From positions 9,134,001 to 9,198,000 of the forward strand of contig NC_085133.1 in NCBI RefSeq assembly GCF_030269925.1: DNA of 64,000 nt, given 5' to 3'. The stretch's first letter is position 1. Each line of letters begins with the position of its first letter. The notes below the pieces were generated by a model. The model was not told the origin of the DNA. It did not search any database and saw nothing but the letters and a program-made list of their open reading frames with translations. This stretch comes from Bombyx mori. Lineage: Eukaryota; Arthropoda; Insecta; Lepidoptera; Bombycidae. Both the position numbers and the translations under genes were made by a program. This document shows, piece by piece, positions 23,536 through 35,028 of this stretch.

Positions 23536-23610
23536 CTGTTTACTCCTATTTGTCCCGGTGAAATTGGAAGGCACTGGGGCCACCAGTAATCCTTCCTTCC
23601 TAAAAAAAAA
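23536..23610 (+). mobile_element. LINE-A 3' terminal stub
   Basis: CTATTTGTCCCGGTGAAATTGG ... CCACCAGTAATCCTTCC and poly-A. Confidence 0.7.
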
Positions 23611-23982
23611 ACTAAAAAAAAAGAAAGTGCTCCGTATACAAAAGAAATAATATAGTAACAACAATAGACGTGACTTTAAGCCGTAAAAGAAGGTTTAATA
23701 TCTCCTCCTCTTCTTTGCGTCGTATTCCTCAATGCTGAGGGTTGTGGCCACCTTTCTATAACACTTTCTATCGGACGATGTTTCTCAATCTGTTTTTGTC
23801 TTTAATGTTCATTTAGTTTATTTATTTATTACACTTCATGTAAAATTTACATGCCTAAGACATTCTTTACCTGTCAACAAAAGGTAGTACAGTACAGAGT
23901 AAATAGCTATAAATAATGTATACAATAATATAATAATATCGCGAAAACCGAAAAAAATATACATAATAATATACATATATCG

Positions 23983-24286
23983 CACCTTTAGAATTGAAGT
24001 GGCTTAACAAAAAATTTTAGAAAATGAGTTTTAGATACACCTACTTTGAACGACTTTTAAATTAAAAATTAAAATATTACATTTTAGTCTAGAAAAAGAT
24101 AAAATACACTTTCCGTCTTTTATAAATTAAGCGCATACTTTAAAGTTTAAGGTATGCGCTTTAAAGCTTAAATAAAGTATTAAAATCGAAAAACAAAAAA
24201 AAATACAATTTTTCAATAACGTTTTTGGCGTATACCAAAAAAAAAAAATGAATTTTGGGTTAAGCCACTTCAATTCTAAAAGTGTG
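23983..24286. mobile_element. MITE with long inverted ends (family M)
   Basis: CACCTTTAGAATTGAAGTGG at left; the right end reads CACACTTTTAGAATTGAAGT on minus. AT-rich flanks prevent a clear target duplication. An inner hairpin (GCGCATACTTTAAAG / CTTTAAAGTATGCGC type) lies at 24130-24165. Confidence 0.7.
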
Positions 24287-24369
24287 ATATGTATGTATAG
24301 TTTAGCAATTTTCTTTCAAAAGTAATTTAAATTGATTTACTGACAGCTTTACAGCGGATTGATTCTTCA

Positions 24370-24480
24370 GTCGTTCTGGTTTGAAGGATGGGGCAGCCGT
24401 GAGACCAAGAACTGACAAGGTGGGTGTTGGCATCGACGTTGTGATGTCTATTGTCACACATCTAAGCAGCAAATAAAAAC
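24370..24480 (+). mobile_element. Bm1 SINE, 3' fragment
   Basis: GGTTTGAAGGATGGGGCAGC ... CATCTAAGCAGCAAATAAAA. Confidence 0.75.
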
Positions 24481-24654
24481 CCTATTGCTTTTGTCATTAA
24501 CTTAAGTAGTTTTTTGGTTAGGAGGAAATCATTGAGCTTTTGAGAGCTCTGAAGCTCACGAGTGACGAGTATGTTGAAGCTAGAACCAAATAAAAACTTC
24601 AAAAAAACTGCTTCCGAACTTGGAAGTCTTCAGAGAAAAAGACTGGGCTTTTTT

Positions 24655-24765
24655 TCTTTATTGTCCTCGTAGGCAGACGAGAACCGGCCCTCCTGATGGC
24701 GAGTGGTTGACGACGTTCAATGTCGTCGGCATCGCCAGTGGCAGAGCCAAGCTGTAGCGGCTTAG
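24655..24765 (-). mobile_element. LINE-C 3' fragment
   Basis: TTTATTGTCCTCGTAGGCAG, GGCGAGTGGTTGACGACG and CCAGTGGCAGAGCCAAGC. Confidence 0.65.
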
Positions 24766-24767
24766 GT

Positions 24768-25035
24768 TTTTTTTTACTACTACCTAAGCTTATGGCCTCG
24801 ACAGGCTATTTCAGCATAATCCTAATAAGCATGTGAGTCCACGGGGCTCAAACCTGATGACGTTGCTAACACTAACCTTAGCAAGAGCAATGCTGTGCGG
24901 AACCTACCACCGGATCGGAAACGCGACTCACTGAGAAGATCCGGCGAGAAAGTCAGTGGGCTGTGTCTGTGGGTTAATTTACTCGCCGAGCCCTTCGTCG
25001 CAAGCGACGGGTTCGGCGAAAACAATCACCGAAAC
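24768..25035 (-). mobile_element. LINE-B 3' fragment
   Basis: Poly-T then CTACCTAAGCTTATGGCC, ATCCGGCGAGAAAGTCAGTG and CCGAGCCCTTCGTCGCAAGC. Confidence 0.85.
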
Positions 25036-25204
25036 CTTAGTGTTGGTTGCAAGAGGCCTCCGTTTCTTTTGCTCTAAATTTGAGGGTTCTTTTCTGTTTT
25101 GTTCCCTACCTATTCGCTGGTAGCATGAGTCTAGTCCAGCCAAGCCCGGACAGGATCCAAACATCGAGATCAAACAGTGTACTTAAGGGTGACTGATACA
25201 TTTG

Positions 25205-25415
25205 GTATTTTTTTTCCAACCTAAGCTGATAACCTTAGATGGCTATGCCAGCGTAGCCGAGCGAGTAGGTGAGCTCACAGGGCTCTAACCTGAGGACGTT
25301 GCTAACACGAACCCTAGCAAGAGCCGTGCTTCGCAGAATCTACCACCGGATACGAAACGCGACCTACTGACAAGATCCGGCCCGGCGAGAAACTCAGTGG
25401 GCTGTCGCACTTGTA
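25205..25415 (-). mobile_element. LINE-B 3' fragment
   Basis: CCAACCTAAGCTGATAACCT, GAACCCTAGCAAGAGCCGTG and GGCGAGAAACTCAGTGGGCTG. A second, separate copy 170 bp from the previous one. Confidence 0.85.
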
Positions 25416-26130
25416 AGCTCGGAGCGCGAACCACAAATGCTTCATCAGAGCTTATCGACGGGTTCTACGAAGACTAATGCAAGTGCAATAACGCAACTTT
25501 ACAGGAGATCGTTTTAAAAGTTCAAACGGGTGTAACTCTAACTGCAACTGGTGCGAGGACCACTGCGGCTCGCGACTGTCTAGACTGATGCAAAGCACTT
25601 ACACCACCGTTGACAGTCGTTTGGCTTAAAACAGCGTCACTTGCACCGGGATACAAGTTTGTATCTTCGAAATTAATTGTTTTTTTTTTTTCATTCAGTA
25701 TATGAAAATATAAAGCTATTTTTGGGGCTGTTCACGCAAAAAATCGATTTTCGTCATTTCGTCGGTTGCATGAGTCTACGTAGGACCCGTCGTTATTATT
25801 TTAAAGGCTAAAAGAAAAAAACAAAACAAACAGTTTCGTTTCAAAACAGTTCTACAATAAATTAAAGTAGTTAAGATAATATAGCATCGTCAAGAATGTA
25901 AAGTGTTTCGTGTGAACTTTGATCCCGGTAATTTGATACATCTTCCGTCGAGTGATCCGTTTTTTTTTGTAGCCATATTACGGGGAATAATAATTTTAAT
26001 ATTTATTGTTGTTATCACTAAATCCGTCGAAATAAATATGAATAAATTCGAAACTATTTTCTTATTGAATGTACAATAAAAATCGGGCTTAACTACAAGA
26101 GAATCGATGCTTTGTTATTGTGACAAAATT
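25416..26130. other. No gene or repeat recognised
   Basis: The first 250 bp are moderately GC-balanced and non-coding in all frames; the rest is AT-rich. Confidence 0.4.
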
Positions 26131-26136
26131 GTATTT

Positions 26137-26345
26137 ATTTTTTATTGCTTAGATGGATGGACGAGCTCACGGCCCACCTGGTGTTAAGTGGTTACTGGAG
26201 CCCATAGACATCTACAACGGAAATCCGCCACCCCCCTTGAGATATAAGTTCTAAGATCTCAGTATAGTTACAACGGCTGCCCTACTCTTCAGACCGAAAC
26301 GCATTACTGCTTCACGGCAGAAATAGGCGGGGCGGTAGTACCTAA
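26137..26345 (-). mobile_element. Bm1 SINE, 3' half
   Basis: TTTATTGCTTAGATGGATGG ... GAAATAGGCGGGGCGGTAGT. Confidence 0.9.
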
Positions 26346-26479
26346 ATTCAGGTAAGAAGTAAGGTGCCATCGGTGGTGGTGTATACTACTTAAGCCATCA
26401 ATGGTTGGGGCTCCGTAGTAATGAGAAAACTCCTAACGATTCGAGCCACGTCAAGAATAACCGCTTTTGCACTTTTTAG

Positions 26480-26800
26480 ACCATTAAGCCGATCATGGTT
26501 CTATACTCTTCGTATATACGAGTGTTACTGTGTTACTTATAATATTTTGTATTCAAGTTTAACAATATTTGCTATGTGTATGTGCATTACTATAATTCTC
26601 ATGTTGTATTTGTTATTTTAGTTATGTGTTATTTGTTCTACACACACTCATCACTTTTTATTATTATTCTCATTATCCTCTCGCAGGTCTGCTGGAAGAG
26701 ATTTCTTAAAGAAATAAGCAGTGCCTTGGTACATAATTTTTCTATTACTCTGTATTATGTCCTCTTTTCTGTGTGTACATAAATAAATAAATAAATAACC
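26480..26800 (+). mobile_element. CR1-like LINE 3' end
   Basis: Near-identical over 300 bp to 43990-44290 (TTTGCTATGTGTATGTGCAT, AGGTCTGCTGGAAGAGATTT) and ends in (AAAT)n. The clade is inferred from the longer copy. Confidence 0.7.
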
Positions 26801-26960
26801 CGACTGAATGGCGAAAAGTACTTAACACTTTCATTGCGGAACAGGTCCATATTGGCCCACGGCGCTTCTCTCTGATGGTGTGGACCAGGAAGAAAAATAA
26901 CCGATTATTTCATTTGTTTGTAAGAGTTCGACCCCAATAACTAATTAATTATATACAGTA

Positions 26961-27199
26961 CTAGCTGTACTCGTCCGCTTCACTGGGCATTTAAAATTAA
27001 TATTATTATTTCTCACCCCCACAAAGATTCCCATCATTAACGCCCCCGCAACTGCTGTTGAGAGTCCAACACTCATATAAATATTAGCCTATCCATTAAC
27101 TACATGTACTTTCTACATGGATACAAAGTTTCAAGTCAATCGGATGCATGGTTCAGTAGGTATAACGGAATATCCGTAAAAACCACCGTAGATTTATAT
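26961..27199 (-). mobile_element. Helitron-like fragment
   Basis: ACTAGCTGTACTCGTCCGCT at left is the minus-strand CTAG end; TCAAGTCAATCGGATGCATG is a motif of this repeat class. Confidence 0.4.
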
Positions 27200-27208
27200 A
27201 TGTACCTA

Positions 27209-28502
27209 GTCAGGTCATAAATTCTGTCACATGTTTAATGTAAAATAATTGAAACAGGTTTATTCATTATGTAACCATTCATATACCAAAATGAACTTAA
27301 CAAAACATAGATTCTTATGACACTAAAGTTTATTCAAAATGACCTCCGTGATTTTGAATACAGGCCTTCAATCTGCGCGGCCAGTCGTCTATCGCAGCAC
27401 GAACGAGGTCCATGTCAATATCGGCGGCTGCCTTAATCAAGGATGTCTTGAGTGACTCCAAATTGGGATGAGGCTTTGAGCACGCCTTTTCCTCCAAGTG
27501 TTGCCATATCTTGTAATCTAACGGATTCAAATCTGGACTGGAGGAGGGCCAGTCTTGCCGGATGAAGTCGATTTAACGCGCCGCCAGCCGGTCTTGTGTG
27601 CTCTTCGCTCTATGAGCTAGCGCCGAATCTTGTTGGAATACCCAGTGCCTGTTAATGAACATGGTATGAGAAACAGGTTCCACAAGGTTCGTCAGGACTG
27701 TATTTTGATACACAACTGCATTCGTTTTTACATCTTTCTCACAAAAATGTACCTCTGTTAAGCCCCAATAAGAAACTCCCAACCATACCATGAGCGGGGA
27801 TGGAAAATGACCTCGTTGGACACGCGGAATACGGTTGCTCGCTTCTTCACTACTGTGTGCGTACACCTTATCATTTTGTTTGTTGTGGCTCTCTTCTACG
27901 GTAAAAATTTTTTCATCCGAAAAAAGAATTTCCCGATATTTTTTCCCGCGTACCGCTTCAACAAAGCGCGGCATCTCTTCAGTCTCAGGTCCATTAGAAG
28001 AGAATTCAAACGATGTCCTGTTTTTCTTCGATATGCCCGAAGCCCTAAGTCTTCATTTAACACCCTTTTCACCGTGGTTCTGCTTAACCCCATCTGAAGG
28101 GCCAACAGTTTCTGCTTACGTTTGGGATTTCTTTGAATTCGCGCCTTCACAGCTTCTATCACTTCTGGAGTCCTAACAGACCGAGGGCGACCACTTCTTG
28201 ACCTGTCATCTACACTAGAGTCTTCATTGTATCGTTTGATGGTACGATAAACGAATCTTTTGGTTATATTCAAATTTTATGTATGTTAAAAATTTGAATT
28301 GGCGTGTAACCGCAACGATGCAACGCAATAACTGCAACACGGTCTTCTTTAAGCGTCCACTCCATATTTAAAAATGAGTAAAATTCTAAAAGTATAGATT
28401 TTTATTTTCATGAACAATTCGAAATTCGAATTCAATAAACTTTTTTGTGGCCAGCATTCTAAAAGAAAAGTTTTTACTGTGTAACAATACTTATGACCTG
28501 AC
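27209..28502 (-). mobile_element. Mariner-type element 1 (decayed, maT-like)
   Basis: 1294 bp between TA dinucleotides (27207-27208, 28503-28504), with inverted ends GTCAGGTCATAAATTCTGTC / GTCAGGTCATAAGTATTGTT. Size is typical of mariner. The single transposase gene inside is broken. Confidence 0.9.
27330..28365 (-). pseudogene. Mariner 1 transposase remnant
   Basis: Starts MEWTLKEDRVAVIALHRCG at 28365. Helix-turn-helix region with GRPRSVRT; catalytic blocks LFSDEKIFTVEE, WVFQQDSALAHRA and SSSPDLNPLDYKIW; ends HGGHFE. At least one frameshift near each of 28275 and 27930 and a stop at 27570-27572. The D...D...D residues are all still present. Confidence 0.9.
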
Positions 28503-28526
28503 TAGTTATATATATATATATATATA

Positions 28527-28957
28527 TTATTCCTTAGATGGATGGACGAGTTCACAGCCCGCCTGGTGTTAAGTGGATACTGGAGCCCATAGACATCTAC
28601 AACGTAAATGCGCCACCCACCTTGAGATATAAGTTCTAAGGTCTCAGTATAGTTACAACGGCTACCCCACCCTTCGAACCGAAACGCATTACTGCTTCAC
28701 GGCGAAAATAGGCGGGGTGGTGGTACCTACCCGTGCGGACTCCGAAGAGGTCCTACCACCAATGATTACGCAAATTATAATTTTGCGGGTTTGGTTTTTA
28801 TTACACGATGTTATTCCTTCACCGTGGAAGTCAATCGTGAACATTTGTTGAGTACGTATTTCATTAGAAAAATTGGTACCCGCCTGCGGGATTCGAACAT
28901 CGGTGCATCGCTACATACGAATGCACCGGATGTCTTATCCTTTAGGCCACGACGACT
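28527..28957 (-). mobile_element. Bm1 SINE, full length
   Basis: Minus copy with A box (TGGCCTAAAGGAT, near 28949) and B box (TGTTCGAATCCCGC, near 28895); 3' tail at 28527 next to a (TA)n run. Confidence 0.92.
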
Positions 28958-29039
28958 ATATTACTATATAGTATTAGATGTTTTCGCAAAGTTGTAGCAT
29001 TTTAATCTTACCCTAGTACTGGTCGAGAAAGACCTGCCA

Positions 29040-29215
29040 TATTCCCCACTCCCCTCCACGGTGTTTCCCGAGCGCTATGACATGTCCTTCTTCAAACAAG
29101 GCTTGCGGAGAGTGCTCAATGGCAGGCAGCGGCTTACCGTTGCCCCAGGCATTGCTGACGTCCATGAGCGATGGGAATCGCTTACCATCAGGTGGGCCGT
29201 ATGCTCATATGCTAT
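29040..29215 (+). mobile_element. LINE-C 3' fragment
   Basis: Encodes VFPERYDMSFFKQGLRRVLN and then the GGCAGCGGCTTACC/ATCAGGTGGGCCGTATGCTC block typical of LINE-C. Confidence 0.7.
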
Positions 29216-29361
29216 GCTATATGAAGATTTTACTTGCCGCAGCCAAGGTATTAAGGTTAAGGTATTAATGGAAGGTTTTCGCTATCAACCTCCCTCGCCT
29301 AAATTACTTTCGCAGATACCGGGTCGGGGCTCGCAAAACAAATTTCATAAAAAGACACGTC

Positions 29362-29660
29362 ATTACGGATCCTCCCGATCTATTAACGGTGCTTTTAGGT
29401 ACCACAAGCATCGGTCACCGTCCTCGTCGAATCCGTCGTTTGGGACGAAGGGCTCGACGAGCGAATTAACGCAGCCCACTGAGTTTCTCGCCGGATCTTC
29501 TCAGTGGGTCGAGTTTCAGATGCGGTGGTAGATTCTGCGAAACACTGCTCTTGCTAAGGCCAGTGTTAGCAACACTTCCGGTTTGAGCCCCGTGAGCTCA
29601 TCTACATTTTAGGGTAATGCTGAAATAGCCTCTCAAGGCTGTTAGTATAGTTAGGAAAAA
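29362..29660 (+). mobile_element. LINE-B 3' fragment
   Basis: ATCTATTAACGGTGCTTTTA through CTCGCCGGATCTTCTCAGTG to GGCTGTTAGTATAGTTAGGAA. Confidence 0.85.
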
Positions 29661-29714
29661 ACAAAAAAGAACACAAAAAAACTAACGATCAAAATTTTCA
29701 GTGTTAATAAAAAA

Positions 29715-29960
29715 ACTGGTGGTAGGACCTCTTGTGAGTCCGCGCGGGTGGGTACCACCGCCCTGCCTATTTCTGCCGTGAAGCAGTAATGCGTTTCGGT
29801 TTGAAGGGTGGGGCAGCCGTTGTAACTATACTTGAGGCCTTAGAACTTGTATCTCAAGGTGGGTGGCGCATTTACGTTGTGGATGTCTATGGGCTCCAGT
29901 AACCACTTAACACCAGGTCGGCTGTGAGCTCGTCCACCCATCTAAGCAATGAAAAAAAAA
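29715..29960 (+). mobile_element. Bm1 SINE, 3' half
   Basis: ACTGGTGGTAGGACCTCTTG ... CATCTAAGCAATGAAAAAAA. Confidence 0.92.
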
Positions 29961-30189
29961 ATAAAAAAAAAACTATCCCGGTCCCTAAAAAAAATTAAAA
30001 ATCTTGTAACGCAGTGGAATAATCCACACGAAAAAATATAAAGGAGATAACGCCACACAATTATATTAAAATTAATTACCGCGACACGTTTTTTTTTTTT
30101 TGGTATCTATGAAATCGAAATTCCGTTTTCGTTCTCGTGAAACGTTAATTTTAGTTTCGATAACGGAACAATAGACGGAACAATCAACT

Positions 30190-30335
30190 AACTCGGTGGT
30201 GCGGTAGTTAGCGGCACTGACTATCGCGCCGAGGGTCGCGAGTTCGATTCCTACATCGGGCAAACATTCGTATGATGATAAAGTTTGTTTTCTCTTTATC
30301 TGGGTGTTTATTATCAGTATATGTATAATTAGAAA
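30190..30335 (+). mobile_element. tRNA-derived SINE (non-Bm1 family)
   Basis: A-box-like GGTGGTGCGGTAGTTAGCGG, B-box GTCGCGAGTTCGATTCCTAC, then GGGCAAACATTCGTATG and ATCTGGGTGTTTATTATCAG. Confidence 0.7.
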
Positions 30336-30714
30336 CCACGACTCAAAATATTAAAAAAAATATAATTAGAACGATACAAAATACAATTTTCAACAATTAT
30401 ATTGATTTTAAATACTAATGACAGAATGTGAGTAACTAAGTTGACACGCGAATGTAAAACGTCCGTCTATCCCTGGTGCCGAGATCGGAAAGAGGCCGTG
30501 AACGAGGTAATATGTTAGTGGTTCCCTCAACTCCTCCCTTCAACTCCGACCAGTCTGAAGTCGCTGCTGTATTACGTCAGCAGGCCACGCCCACTTCCTA
30601 GGTCTTCTTTCCTTAGAGTATATATTTAAACGTATACAAGTATGTTTGCCAGTCTCTGGTAACCATAACACAGGAAATCATAAATTGTGTAATAAACAGG
30701 TTTGTTTGGTCTTT

Positions 30715-30915
30715 GTCTCATCTCATCTTAGGTCTTACCACCCAGGGTGGGTCTTAGCCTGGTCCAGCATGTCTCTCCAGACGGCTCTGCTCTGGGCTTT
30801 CTCTTTCCAGTTCTTGACACCGATAACTTTGAAGTCGTGCTTTACGCCATCTAACCATCGGAGTTTGGGCCTGTCACGACTTCTGCCTTGTAGCAGTTGT
30901 CTTGGAATTCTGGTC
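30715..30915 (-). mobile_element. RTE-like LINE C-terminal remnant
   Basis: Minus strand encodes RPKLRWLDGVKHDFKVIGVK, NWKEKAQSRAVWRDMLDQAK and THPGW then stop, a familiar C-terminus of RTE-type reverse transcriptases. Confidence 0.75.
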
Positions 30916-31330
30916 TACTCTGTCGGGTCTACTCTAACCAGCCTGCCGGGTCGGGACGCGATACATCGCCAACCGGTCGCTCTTTCGTATCTCCTTGGCA
31001 GCGCGCTAGTGCTGGTAGCGCGCCGCGCGGCCTCTACCCCCTCAGGTCGCCCCTTAACCTTCACCGGGGGGACGCCGCTAGAGTCTCTGGTACCCAGAAC
31101 ACGGGGAATCCTGAATTGGGGCCGGATAACCGTGCGTGATTTGTTCCCAGTTATTATATTGTTATTATTAATAATCAGGCGTTTAGAAAGTTGCTGAAAA
31201 TTACTTTCAAAGATTTCGTTAGACGAATAGAATGAATTTTCCTGTGTCCTGCGAATCTTAGGTTGCGTCAAAGTACATGGATTTCGCATTATTCGATGCT
31301 TATCTATCTTGAGATTTATGTTCATAGCAT
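30916..31330. other. GC-rich then AT-rich sequence, origin unclear
   Basis: 30960-31140 is GC-rich with minus frame FRIPRVLGTRDSSGVPPVK open, possibly more repeat sequence. Not assigned. Confidence 0.3.
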
Positions 31331-31619
31331 ATAAGACGCAATTTTGTAGTGCTTCAATATTCTTTGTGCCCGTATAGTTAGAAATGGGACTTCCTATCTA
31401 GTAGTTCCAGTAGAGACCTCACAACATTTGAGTGGCTCACGGCAAAAAAGGGGTTATGAAACAAGCACTGAACTTCAAAAGATTTGTTTCGAGTACACTC
31501 AAAAAAAGGCCTTGAAATTTTTGGATCATCTCTGGAAGGTACGCACGGTAAAATGCCAATAAGAGAAATGGAAAATGAGCAGCGCTCTCTGAATATTATG
31601 CCATATTGCACACTAATGT

Positions 31620-31815
31620 GTTTTTTTTTCTATTCGCTGGTACCCTAGAGGGCTATTTCAGCTAAGCCCGGACATGTAGGTGAGTTCAGGTTGAAACAAT
31701 TTGCTAAGGCTACCCCTGGCAAGAGCAATGCTTCGCTGAATCTACCACCGGATCAGAATCGCGAACCACTGAGAAGATCCGGCGAGAAACTCAGTGAGCT
31801 GTGTCTATGGGATAG
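31620..31815 (-). mobile_element. LINE-B 3' fragment
   Basis: Poly-T, TAGAGGGCTATTTCAGCTAA and ATCCGGCGAGAAACTCAGTG. Confidence 0.8.
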
Positions 31816-31927
31816 TGTGTACGTATAGCTACCACCAAGCTCCCTATTCTTGCGACAAAAAATCCTCTTTCTTTGGCCTCCAGCGTCTGCATCGATGTTG
31901 TCTGTCAAGGGAATTGAAAACAAATAT

Positions 31928-32655
31928 TCGCACCTATCCCATGATCTGTAAGCGGAGTAAAATTCCCTTCAGAACAAGGTGACACTTTACAAAACTTGCA
32001 TAAGGCCCGTCATGACTTACGCGAGTGTGGTGTTCGCTCACGCGGCCCGCACACGCATAGACACCCTCCAATCCCTACAATCCCGCTTTTGCAGGTTAGC
32101 CGTCGGAGCTCCGTGGTTCGTGAGGAACGAACGACGCCCTGGGCCTCGAATCAATCCAGAAATACATGAAGTCGACGTCGGAACGGAACTCCGACAAGCT
32201 TATGCGTCATGATAATCGCCTTATCGTTGCCGCCTCTTACTACTCCCCGAATCTTGATCACGCAGGAGCCAGTCACCGTCGACGGCCTAGACACGTCCTT
32301 ACGGATCCATCAGATCCAATAACCTTTGTATTAGACGCCTTCAGCTCTAACACTAGGAGCAGGCTTAGGGACCCCGGTAAAAGTCCTCGTCAAACTCGAC
32401 AAAGAGTTCGACGTGCAACCTAACCCAAGCATAAGGCCGCTGAGTTTCTCGCCGGATCTTCTCAGTGGATCGCGATTCCGATCCGGTAGTAGATTCATTC
32501 GCGAAGCAATCACTCTTGAGTTGTTAGGTCTCCTTCGGAGGCGCTCGGGCAGTTGTTAGCAAATCCCACCCCTCCTGGCTGAGCCTTTGCTCGTCCCCCT
32601 GTCCTGGTGAAACTGGAAAGGCCTCCGGGCCGCCAGTAATCATTCAATAATAAAA
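31928..32655 (+). mobile_element. LINE-A 3' fragment with ORF2 end
   Basis: Encodes VTLYKTCIRPVMTYASVVFA and AHAARTRIDTLQSLQSRFCR, with an internal deletion/frameshift near 32130 and after, then the LINE-A 3' UTR and an A-rich tail. Confidence 0.9.
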
Positions 32656-32934
32656 AAGAAAATCTCATGCGATCATAGCTTTATTAAATTGTACAATCTG
32701 CACTTTACTAATCTATGTTGTAACTCGGAGATCACACGGCCGGCACGTGGTCTACTTAATTGTTTGACCGCGCGACTCCTACGATATTAGGTTGTTAACA
32801 TTAATAAAGACCCATTTTTCTACGTTCGTATTGCGATGCGAGATTTTTTACTTATTAATGTAATTAATGTTATTTTAAATGATTTCGCTAAAGCAAAAAA
32901 AAAATTTTATTTTCTTTTATTTTTCATTAATAAC

Positions 32935-33150
32935 TAGCGACCCGCCCTCGCTTCGCTTCGGAAACATTAAAACACACATGAAACCAAAAAAAGAAAATTA
33001 AAAAAAAATTAAAAAAGTAGCCTATGTTCATCAGGGACAATGTCGGCTTCTAATGGAAAAAGAATTTTTCAAATCGGTCCAGTAGTTTCGGAGCCTATTC
33101 GAAACAAACAAACAAACAAATCTTACCTCTTTGTAATATTAGTATAGATT
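32935..33150 (-). mobile_element. Helitron-like element
   Basis: CTAGCGACCCGCCCTCGCTT ... TCGGTCCAGTAGTTTCGGAG, (CAAA)n, TTAGTATAGAT; sister of 8288-8491. Confidence 0.55.
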
Positions 33151-33284
33151 TTTCTTAAATTCATTTCGATCGTACTAGCTCGGTTTCACGGTGTTACCGG
33201 GGTGATAGAAAGCTCTCGATAATATGCGATTTCTTGGGACCACTCGCGCACCGGCCTAACTTTTTAAAGCCGTTTATAATAATA

Positions 33285-33542
33285 CTAGCGACCCGCCCTC
33301 GCTTCGCTTCGGAAACATGAAATTTTGATTATTGATTATTTACGACATCACATTAGAAACCTCAAAAATAACAGTATTTCTCCACTATTTCATGGATGTT
33401 ATTATACATATAAACTTACCTCTTCAATTACTCTATCTATTAAAAAAAACCGCTTCAAAATCCGTTGCGTACTTTTAAAGATTTGAGCATACATAAGGAT
33501 ATAGGGACAGAGAAACCGACTTTGTTTTATACTATGTAGTGA
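33285..33542 (-). mobile_element. Helitron-like element
   Basis: ACTAGCGACCCGCCCTCGCT start with a different interior (CATGGATGTTATTATACATA), matching 6453-6660. Confidence 0.5.
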
Positions 33543-33660
33543 TGCGCACAATATATGTTATCTGAGAGAAATAAACAACATTTTATTTATTTAAATTATC
33601 CATAATCAGTTTCAATGGTATTACAGAACATGTTGCATATATTTAACTATTTATCAAACT

Positions 33661-33940
33661 TTTTTTTTGTTTTTGTGAAGGAAGGATTACTGATGACCCG
33701 GAGGCCTTTCCACTTTCACTAAGACAGCTCGGCGAGCACGGGCTCAGCCAGGAGGGATGAGATTTGGTGTCAGCTGCCCGAGCGCCTCCGTAGGAGACCT
33801 AACAACTGAAGGGTGGCTGCTTCGCGAATGAATCTACTAACGGATCGGAATCGCAACCCATTGAGAAGATCCGGCGAGAAACTCAACGGGTTGATGTATG
33901 CCGAACTCTTTGCCGAGTTTGACGAGTGCGGTTACCAGTC
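33661..33940 (-). mobile_element. LINE-A 3' fragment
   Basis: Poly-T, GATTACTGATGACCCGGAGG and ATCCGGCGAGAAACTCAACG; reads into the ORF2 end on minus. Confidence 0.85.
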
Positions 33941-33946
33941 TTTTTT

Positions 33947-34160
33947 CTCACAGCCCACCTGGTGTTAAGTGGTTACTGGAGCCAATAGACATCTACAACG
34001 TAAATGCCGCCCCCACCTTGAGATATGAGTTCTAAGGTCTCAGTATAGTTACAACGGCCGCCCCACCCTTCAAACCGAAACGCATTACTGCTTCACGGCA
34101 GAAATAGACGGGGTGGTGGTACCTACCCGCGCGGACTTACAAGAGGTCCTACCACCAGTG
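33947..34160 (-). mobile_element. Bm1 SINE, 3' half
   Basis: CTCACAGCCCACCTGGTGTT ... AAGAGGTCCTACCACCAGTG. Confidence 0.9.
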
Positions 34161-34429
34161 AGAACAAGTGTTTCGTGTTATTATACCAAGCGTTCTCATT
34201 TAACACAATTATTGATTTAAATGTGATATAATATTGATTTTAAATTTAATTATTTTATATTTTTATTTATACATACTTTATTTCAGTTTTTTTTTTTAAA
34301 CCATATCATTTTGTTAGTTAGAATTACTTATAATCTATGTTAGTGACTTAATATAAAAAATCTAACACATAACTATCATTAAATACATTTTATATCATTA
34401 CATTTATTTATTTTTTCCTTTACCTTTTG

Positions 34430-34580
34430 GAAGCAGTCAGCTAATCAGTCAGTCAGTTAATCAGCAGTCCCTCGATCTTGCTCGATATGATTTTCAGAAG
34501 ACTGTTGCCACTGTCACTGACTCGACGCAATAACGATGCACTTCTCTTCCGCATTAAAAACGCATTTAAAAACTGAACTC
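34430..34580 (-). mobile_element. CR1-like LINE C-terminal remnant
   Basis: Minus frame MRKRSASLLRRVSDSGNSLL then KIISSKIEGLLIN and stop; homologous in style to the ORF at 20261-20575. AT-rich tail sequence to its left (34200-34430). Confidence 0.65.
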
Positions 34581-34799
34581 GATTATTTTTACAAAGAATA
34601 TGTATTTACTGGCGGACCCCACAGATGTTACTCTGCATACACGTTTTAAGTGTGTGATAATTACACACCTTTTTGAATAAATTATAAGAATCTGGACAGT
34701 TTTTAATAAAAAAAATTGGTTATTATAATACCTATTGTTGAATGGAATATTTGAAATGTATTCAACTGATAATTATTTTTAATAAATGTATCTTTTTTA

Positions 34800-34912
34800 T
34801 TTGATTGGTTTTGTTAATTTTAAGTATGTTTCAATGATACTATGTACACATATGGACTTGTTGTCTGAAATAAAATAAATCATTCATTCATTCATTCATT
34901 CAATACCGAATT
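34800..34912 (+). mobile_element. LINE tail with (ATTC)n microsatellite
   Basis: CTTGTTGTCTGAAATAAAAT then five ATTC units at 34885-34910; looks like the 3' end of a LINE whose body is not recognised. Confidence 0.4.
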
Positions 34913-35028
34913 GTGAATTTAAAGCATTCTCGAATTCTTCGGAACATACACACAAAAGTTTCATCAAAATCGATCCAGTCGTTTAGAAGTAGTTCACTAA
35001 CATACAGAAGACTTATATAGTATATTAA

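Noticed and set aside
30915..31325. 136-codon minus ORF as a host gene
   Set aside because: Continuous with RTE-like LINE remnants and without recognised domains or splice signals.
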